DNA of 27,133 nt from a virus: IMG/VR virus record IMGVR_UViG_3300030406_000206, positions 1-27,133 of that record. The stretch is one strand, 5' to 3'. Both the position numbers and the translations under genes were made by a program. Positions 22,592 through 27,133 of this stretch are shown piece by piece (the stretch's first letter is position 1; each line of letters opens with the position of its first letter). The notes below the pieces were generated by a model. It saw only the letters and a list, made by a program, of their open reading frames with translations. It was not told where the DNA came from and did no database searches.

Positions 22592-22891
22592 TTAGCCTTC
22601 AAGCCAAGTAATATTAACCGTGGCAGTTCCGCTGGCAGTAATGGCAGCTATTTCGTCATTTTCAACAACGGTAAAAATGCTGGAGTCGCCTGAGTTAAGT
22701 AACACACCACCTGCAACCGTAGCCGTGGGGTCCGCACCGGGACCAATTTTGACGAATACATCTGCCGTTGTAGCAAGCCTTACCTTGGTAACCTGGGCAG
22801 GGCATCCTCCAGAGCGCGTTGCTCCAGATGTAGTTGTAGCAGACAAGTTTTCACTTGAATTTACTCTGTAAAAGTTATTCTGTCGAGCCAT
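22592..22891 (-). CDS. Small beta-rich structural protein after portal (99 aa)
   Basis: Predominantly strands: FYRVNSSENLSATTTSGATR, VTKVRLATTADVFVKIGPGA, GGVLLNSGDSSIFTVVENDE, TASGTATVNITWLEG. It resembles small jelly-roll-like head or tail decoration proteins, but no named family is claimed. GGGA lies upstream of ATG 22891, 10 bases after the portal gene stop. Possible roles are head decoration, collar or fibre base; the position between portal and fibre fits the last two as well. Confidence 0.65.
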   Translation of the reverse strand: MARQNNFYRVNSSENLSATTTSGATRSGGCPAQVTKVRLATTADVFVKIGPGADPTATVAGGVLLNSGDSSIFTVVENDEIAAITASGTATVNITWLEG

Positions 22892-22901
22892 TTGACTTTC
22901 C

Positions 22902-24920
22902 CTAAGCTTTAATGTTTTTATCCGAGTTCATTTCAAAACCTAGCTCTATACCTTTGAGCTTTAGTTCTTCTCTTTTCAACGCCATGTCGTGTTCTAGTTC
23001 AATTCTTTCGAGTTCCATCTTAGCAGATTTTAATTCTAATTCTTTAGCCTTTACTTGAGCTTCCAATTGAGATGCTTGAGCTTCTGTAATCATAGACTGT
23101 GCTTGAGCCTGCGCTAATTGTTCTTGTGGATTGAGCGGCATAGGCTCTGTAGAAGGCTGGCTAACAAACTTGTCTACATTTTTAATGCCCATCTCGCCTG
23201 CTATTTCCACAACGAGATTGTATATATTCTGGGGTCCAACAATACCTTTTGTTTGAGTAGCTACCTTTTCAACAAGACCAGCAAAATTGCTCATATTCTG
23301 CAACCTTACATCTTGGTCTCCGTAGCCAATACCAACCTCAATGTCTACGTCTAGGTCTTCTCTCCAACTTCCAGGATCAATTTCAAAATATTGATTGTTC
23401 AAGCGTACAATTTTTTTACGGTTTTCGTAGCGTTGAATAAGGTTATAAATTTGTTTAAATAGGTTTCTAACACCAGTATCAGCAAATATTCTAGCAACTA
23501 ATTCCAAACGCCCTTGTGCATTGGTCAAAGCAGCTGTGACTGCCCCCGTTGTAACATGCGTTTTTAAAACGTCAGCTGATAATCCCTGTGTCTTAGGGTT
23601 GACACCTGTGCGTCCACTTTTAATGTCTTCCCAGTATTGCAACATCTTAAAACTGTAGTCTTGCAACGCTGGAGTTTGTATTGGCGTTAAAGCATTAGGA
23701 CTGCGAGTACGAACAATGCCGCCCGGACGGTTTGTTAAAAGATCGTCAATGTTTACCTGACCCTCAACAACTTGGAATCTACCGTTGTTGGCAAGGTACA
23801 TATTATCTAGCAAATTACGAGTTAGGGTAGAGCGAATAAGCTGAATGTCTTGTACTGTTTCTGCAACGCTTAGACCAAAAAACTTGTGCGGGATTGGAAT
23901 TGGGCAAATTGTAGAAAACGGGATGTAGTCAATTGGCTCAACGTCTAGCAATTCGTTTCCAGCGTGACAAATTTTATGCAAGACGCTAATACCAGAGCCG
24001 TCCATGTCTATCTTCATGTACGACTCGTATATTTGCACAATCATTTCCGAGTCGGCAGCTGCCTGATTAGGATAAACATCCGTTGCATCGTAGGCATGAC
24101 GCGCCATGTACTCCTGAGACGTTGTAATGTCATCTGCGCCACCGACGTAACCCGGCAGGGAATCTACAATTTCTTGGTCGTACCCCATTTTTAACAAGTC
24201 GCTTTTAGATTTGTGCGAGCGATGGCAGATAAACCTAGCATCCTCCAACGTCTTAGCGCCTCTGTTTATCAAAAACTCTTCTGGTGGTACGTTCTCAACG
24301 GTAACTTTGCCAGTCATTACCGACCTTGCAAAGGTAACATCGTGCGAAATTTCTTCAACCTCTACAGGCTCACCCGTCATGGGGTCAATAGCTTGTTTTA
24401 TAACAACCGTCTCAGTATGCTCCAGTTCTTCCAGTTTTTCGTCTTGTATGAGAAGATTATACTCGTTTTGAGTTAAATTTTCGTATGTTTCAGTTGTTGT
24501 TTTTTCAATATCTTCCCAGTAATGCTTTACCACGCCTACTTTTTGCATTAAAGCGTCTAGGAACATATTGTACAAAACCATAAAACCATCGTTTTGCTTA
24601 TAGAAAACGTGATTTACATACTTGGTCGCTTGATCTGCAATGTCTTCGTCTTCTGGACCCTCTGGAACAAACTTAACAACCTTATCACCAGCTGTGAAAA
24701 TACGCATCAGTGACGGCATCATCCACATTAGGGTATCTTGAACGTCTGTTACAACAACCTGAGAGCGACCATCTTCTTCATTTCCGAAAGGCTCCCCGTA
24801 AAAGTACTCCATTGCCTTTTCACGTTGGGAACTAATTTCAGAATCCATATAGTCAGAGGAGCCGTTAATCTCCCCTTCGACCATTGCTAGAATTTCATCA
24901 TCGTCTAGGTTATAAGCCAT
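22902..24920 (-). CDS. Portal protein
   Basis: 672 aa, within the size range of podoviral portals. Readable family features: the N-terminal SQREKAMEYFYGEPFGNEED, then GRSQVVVTDVQDTLMWMMPS and LMRIFTAGDKVVKFVPEGPE. Next comes a wing and stem region (IPIPHKFFGLSVAETVQDIQ; RSTLTRNLLDNMYLANNGRF). The C-terminus from about 600 is a long Gln/Glu/Lys coiled coil (LAQAQAQSMITEAQASQLEA and on), matching a portal barrel. The ring sits at one vertex, docks terminase and lets DNA pass. It follows the small basic genes after terL, an order usual for terminase-portal blocks. ATG 24920 is one base after the preceding stop. Confidence 0.9.
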   Translation of the reverse strand: MAYNLDDDEILAMVEGEINGSSDYMDSEISSQREKAMEYFYGEPFGNEEDGRSQVVVTDVQDTLMWMMPSLMRIFTAGDKVVKFVPEGPEDEDIADQATKYVNHVFYKQNDGFMVLYNMFLDALMQKVGVVKHYWEDIEKTTTETYENLTQNEYNLLIQDEKLEELEHTETVVIKQAIDPMTGEPVEVEEISHDVTFARSVMTGKVTVENVPPEEFLINRGAKTLEDARFICHRSHKSKSDLLKMGYDQEIVDSLPGYVGGADDITTSQEYMARHAYDATDVYPNQAAADSEMIVQIYESYMKIDMDGSGISVLHKICHAGNELLDVEPIDYIPFSTICPIPIPHKFFGLSVAETVQDIQLIRSTLTRNLLDNMYLANNGRFQVVEGQVNIDDLLTNRPGGIVRTRSPNALTPIQTPALQDYSFKMLQYWEDIKSGRTGVNPKTQGLSADVLKTHVTTGAVTAALTNAQGRLELVARIFADTGVRNLFKQIYNLIQRYENRKKIVRLNNQYFEIDPGSWREDLDVDIEVGIGYGDQDVRLQNMSNFAGLVEKVATQTKGIVGPQNIYNLVVEIAGEMGIKNVDKFVSQPSTEPMPLNPQEQLAQAQAQSMITEAQASQLEAQVKAKELELKSAKMELERIELEHDMALKREELKLKGIELGFEMNSDKNIKA

Positions 24921-24921
24921 A

Positions 24922-25137
24922 CTATGTTCTCTTTCTACCAGAGGCTGTGACAGACCACTTGACGCGCCCCGGTCCAGTTTTTTTACGGGCTTCTGCCTTA
25001 GAAATCCTAGAGGCTACTCGTTTGGGTCTACAGGCTGGGTAGGGGCGATTTCCATTTTTGGAACGCCCGCACTTTTTGCCAGTTTTGACATCTCGCCAAT
25101 CCTCAGCAAACCACTTGCCCAGACCACCCTTAGCCAC
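24922..25137 (-). CDS. Small basic Cys-containing protein (71 aa), GTG start
   Basis: The opening KGGLGKWFAEDWRDVKTGKK, followed by CGRSKNGNRPYPACRPKRV, is a conserved small-protein pattern seen in phages and large viruses (DUF5872/DUF6321-like by memory; the label is uncertain). Two cysteines flank a Gly/Pro segment. The rest is Lys/Arg-rich. The start is GTG 25137, not ATG, with AGGG 8 bases upstream, and it overlaps the 59-aa gene by 8 bases. Function unknown; DNA or RNA contact is plausible from charge. Confidence 0.7.
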   Translation of the reverse strand: MAKGGLGKWFAEDWRDVKTGKKCGRSKNGNRPYPACRPKRVASRISKAEARKKTGPGRVKWSVTASGRKRT

Positions 25138-25309
25138 GTTTTTTTACCCTATTATCTTTACCCGACCAAGTACCGCCCATACGTTTGTATTCTTTTGAGG
25201 CCCAAGCGTTGGCATAAGCACTGGGATATACCTTAAACTTAGCCTTAGCTTTTGCCTTTGCCCGTGACCACTTGGCTGGATCGTTAGGTTTTGGTTTTCC
25301 TCTTGCCAT
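25130..25309 (-). CDS. Small basic protein with YPSAYANAW motif (59 aa)
   Basis: The frame runs from ATG 25309 to TAA. The product opens MARGKPKPNDPAKW; the middle is Lys/Ala-rich (AKAKAKAKF) and is followed by KVYPSAYANAWASKEYKRMG. The YPSAYANAW block is a recognisable conserved motif of small phage and viral proteins that I recall as DUF5872-like. AGGA lies about 7 bases upstream. It overlaps the preceding 42-aa gene by 26 bases and the next gene by 8 bases. Role unknown. Confidence 0.7.
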   Translation of the reverse strand: MARGKPKPNDPAKWSRAKAKAKAKFKVYPSAYANAWASKEYKRMGGTWSGKDNRVKKRG

Positions 25310-25412
25310 TTTTACTTCCTAATTTTTTTAAGTCAGCGGCGGTAATTTTATTTCTTGGTGGGGCTACCCGTGCTAGTTTCTTTTGCTTTGCACTATACTT
25401 ACTAAAAGGCAT
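25284..25412 (-). CDS. Tiny basic protein after terL (42 aa)
   Basis: Starts at ATG 25412, sharing one base with the TAA of terL (TAATG), so it is translationally coupled. The product opens MPFSKYSAKQKKLARVAPPR and ends in KRKTKT; about a third of residues are Lys or Arg. Similar MPF-x-KYS-type short proteins recur next to terminase or portal genes in marine phages, by memory. Overlap with the next gene is 26 bases, long for this tightly packed genome. Function unknown. Confidence 0.65.
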   Translation of the reverse strand: MPFSKYSAKQKKLARVAPPRNKITAADLKKLGSKNGKRKTKT

Positions 25413-26848
25413 TATACAATTCCTGCACTAGAGTATCTAATTTCTTGCTCAAATCCGTATTTTCTGTAATGCGTTTTGTTCTTCATTCGTTCGCCAAATC
25501 GCTCTATGGAAAGAGAAGCATACCTCATAGCACTTATAAGATCGTCTTTGATCGGCACCACTCGTCCATTTTTTCGATGGTAGAGACGCATTTCTTCAAG
25601 GGTTTCAACACAAGACATAAAAATTTGCAAGCGACCAGTTTCAAAGCGTTGCAGCATGATGCTAAGGCCCGCTTCAATAGAGTTATTACCATTTAGTTTA
25701 CCCTCCGTAGGTGGATTGCTGAAATGGTCAGGCAGCATATACACACCCAAGTCCCTGTACTGTTGTGCTAACTGTATGCCTGACCCTTTATCATGCTGTA
25801 ACCCATCGTGGGGAAACGCTACTGGTATTCCCGGTGTTCTTGAGTTTAATACAGCTGCGTGAGTCAGTGGTGTTTCTTTGCTTCTCCGGTGTTCGTCATA
25901 GATGTAAATGATATCATCATCTGGATCATACGCTGCCCAAGAAATTGCAGTGGGGTGGTCAAAGCCAAAATCAATAGCGGCCAATCTTGGATAATGATCC
26001 GGTATCTCGAAATCTTCACATACAACGTCATCCTCAGACACTGGAAATACCAATCCTGAGCCAAATACTGGTATTCCCTTGGAACGCATATCCCTCTCAG
26101 CAGGACTATAGACCGCTAAAAGTTGTTCCTTTGTTTTTTCGTCCAGATGTTCTACGTCGTCCCAAGTTGCCGTTATTAAGCTCTGCCCAGGTTTTAGATC
26201 GTTCATAAAACTGCTTACTACTGATGTCATCCCACGTTCTGGGGTAAAGGTCATGTAAACTATACCATCTGTATCGGCAGTCCGGGTTATGCACTGGGAA
26301 AATATCTCCTGTTTAGGCTCTTCGTCAAGCCAGACAACATCTATTGCCTCGCCCATAAATTTTTCAAAACCTTGTTCGTATGCTTTAAAACTGATCTGAG
26401 AGTTTCCTCCGCTACGGTGTTTGACCAGTACGCTAGAAAAAGCATTTGGCACTCCTGGTTTACGAATTGTTTCTACAATGTTGTCCAGTGGTATCGCGCC
26501 TGTGCCCTTTTTTGAAGGGTCTTGTGGATTGCCAAATAGCTCTTTTTGGATAATGTCCCGTGTAGTGTCATTCGACTCACCAGCTGCCCACGCCTTGATG
26601 GGCTTGTTAAACTTATAACCCTTCCACCATTTAGGATAGTTACCTGTTAGGTGGTAGGCTGTTTCAGCTGCTCCGCAATAGGTTTTCCCCACTCTGTTTG
26701 CGGCCATTAAAATTCTTTGAGCGCAACTGTTGCCTTCAGAATGAAACCTAGTCTGGTAGTCGTAGGGACTATACTGCTCAATACGTCTGGTTTCCACCCG
26801 ACGTTGTTTTTCTTGCAGTAGCTTTAAAATTTCTTCTTTAGTTGCCAC
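25412..26848 (-). CDS. terL: Terminase large subunit
   Basis: 478 aa. It packages DNA: an N-terminal ATPase motor and a C-terminal RNase H-like nuclease. The Walker A loop is AANRVGKT (49-56, a variant of GxxxxGKT usual for this group); Walker B is VVWLDEEP (171-178, with D175 and E176). The coupling motif TFTPE lies at about 200-204. The nuclease acids are D293 in AAIDFGFDHPT, probably D348 in FPHDG, and D435/D436 in KDDLISAMRYA. The start is GTG 26848, overlapping the terS stop by 11 bases. The order terS-terL-portal is standard. Confidence 0.95.
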   Translation of the reverse strand: MATKEEILKLLQEKQRRVETRRIEQYSPYDYQTRFHSEGNSCAQRILMAANRVGKTYCGAAETAYHLTGNYPKWWKGYKFNKPIKAWAAGESNDTTRDIIQKELFGNPQDPSKKGTGAIPLDNIVETIRKPGVPNAFSSVLVKHRSGGNSQISFKAYEQGFEKFMGEAIDVVWLDEEPKQEIFSQCITRTADTDGIVYMTFTPERGMTSVVSSFMNDLKPGQSLITATWDDVEHLDEKTKEQLLAVYSPAERDMRSKGIPVFGSGLVFPVSEDDVVCEDFEIPDHYPRLAAIDFGFDHPTAISWAAYDPDDDIIYIYDEHRRSKETPLTHAAVLNSRTPGIPVAFPHDGLQHDKGSGIQLAQQYRDLGVYMLPDHFSNPPTEGKLNGNNSIEAGLSIMLQRFETGRLQIFMSCVETLEEMRLYHRKNGRVVPIKDDLISAMRYASLSIERFGERMKNKTHYRKYGFEQEIRYSSAGIV

Positions 26849-27133
26849 GCAAAGGCACCACGTTTTCTGAAAGACGCTGAATCTGCTCGTCTAGCTCCTC
26901 GTCTGTAAGCTCAGAAATCTCCCTAACAACCGTCTCCTGTTTATGCACAGCATCGTACCCAGCCCGTGACAGGATGTCTCTGGCGGCATTCAACTTAACA
27001 TTTTCAGAATCAGCTTCTCGCATTAGGCTTTCCAAGACAGACAAAGCAAGTGTCGCTGTCTCTCCAACTTTTTCCTTAATGCGTTTTTCAATATGGAGCC
27101 AAAGGTGCCGCTGTAGCCGCTTTGCCCTGTGTC
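26838..27133 (-). CDS. terS: Terminase small subunit, C-terminal part (cut by right edge)
   Basis: The frame is open to the edge of the window, so the true start lies outside; the TTG at 27044 is only an internal codon. About 97 residues are present. They include a basic helix (RHLWLHIEKRIKEKV), then LMREADSENVKLNAARDILS and RAGYDAVHKQE, which is the helical repeat typical of small terminase subunits that oligomerise. An acidic tail follows (ELTDEELDEQIQRLSENV). It would recognise the packaging site and hand DNA to TerL. The N-terminal DNA-binding domain is not in view. Confidence 0.75.
   Translation of the reverse strand, partial: HRAKRLQRHLWLHIEKRIKEKVGETATLALSVLESLMREADSENVKLNAARDILSRAGYDAVHKQETVVREISELTDEELDEQIQRLSENVVPLRGN

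Noticed and set aside
21783-22595. Long plus-strand frames rich in Ala, Val and Pro
   Set aside because: They are antisense shadows of the Gly/Thr/Ser/Ala-rich GGT-repeat fibre gene; no ribosome sites or recognisable motifs.
25411-25439. TATAAT with a TAGATA box 17 bases upstream, minus strand, at the end of terL
   Set aside because: The -10 is perfect but the -35 matches only 4 of 6, there is no extended -10, and TATAAT arises partly from the TAATG stop-start overlap. Too weak to list as a promoter.
1-27133. CRISPR arrays, reverse transcriptase-based diversity element, toxin-antitoxin or defence system
   Set aside because: No regularly spaced repeats, no RT or template-variable repeat pair, and no recognisable toxin or defence domains were found. 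The window is filled by phage virion and auxiliary genes.

Overview
This window is a piece of a tailed double-stranded DNA phage genome, most likely a marine podovirus. The evidence is a complete virion gene set: terminase, portal, scaffold, HK97-fold capsid of the SU10 type, head-tail adaptor, propeller-like tail hub, a roughly 1,000-residue ejection-type protein and a tail lysozyme. There is no tape-measure or tail-tube gene, which suggests a short tail. The auxiliary genes (cobalamin-type ribonucleotide reductase, 2OG-Fe(II) oxygenase, Hsp20) and the small lysine-rich proteins are typical of phages of marine alphaproteobacteria and cyanobacteria. The gene set recalls HMO-2011-like and pelagiphage podoviruses, but that placement is from memory and unverified. 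The window is not a whole genome: nrdJ is cut at the left edge and terS at the right edge.

Layout. Bases 1-2071, plus strand: the end of a metabolic module, nrdJ (C-terminal part), an overlapping 2OG oxygenase, and hsp20 behind its own sigma70-type promoter. Bases 2072-2261: a convergent gene-free junction with two hairpins and a minus-strand terminator. Bases 2262-27133, minus strand: one long, tightly packed late module. In transcription order it reads terS (partial), terL, three tiny basic ORFs (42, 59 and 71 aa), portal, a 99-aa beta-rich protein, a GGT-repeat tail fibre, a 1,319-aa LamG/SPRY adhesin, a DUF4376-like protein, a signal-peptide protein, a tail-collar protein, three small ORFs (83, 28 and 79 aa), scaffold, major capsid, a 102-aa ORF, adaptor, a 75-aa ORF, tail hub, an 85-aa ORF, a GNAT-like protein, an S74-terminated protein, two virion-type unknowns, the 993-aa ejection-type protein, tail lysozyme, an inner-membrane coiled-coil protein, a putative holin and a 143-aa ORF.

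How the genes work together. TerS and TerL drive DNA through the portal into a shell built from capsid protein on the scaffold. The adaptor, hub and 85-aa protein continue the neck and short tail. Fibre, LamG, collar and DUF4376-type proteins recognise the host. The S74, 179-, 387- and 993-aa proteins and the lysozyme probably form the internal or ejected set that crosses the envelope. The holin-like and spanin-like proteins at the end would serve lysis. Most neighbours overlap by 1-11 bases (several TAATG and ATGA junctions), which implies translational coupling.

Most notable points: two near-consensus extended -10 promoters of the same design, one for hsp20 and one inside the late module just upstream of collar-scaffold-capsid; a GNAT-like gene whose only sensible start looks like AUU; three unlisted tiny genes; a duplicated LamG-SPRY architecture; a host-recognition block inserted between portal and scaffold; and a lipoprotein-like frame nested inside nrdJ. 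I found no CRISPR array, tRNA, insertion sequence, integrase or clearly new defence system.
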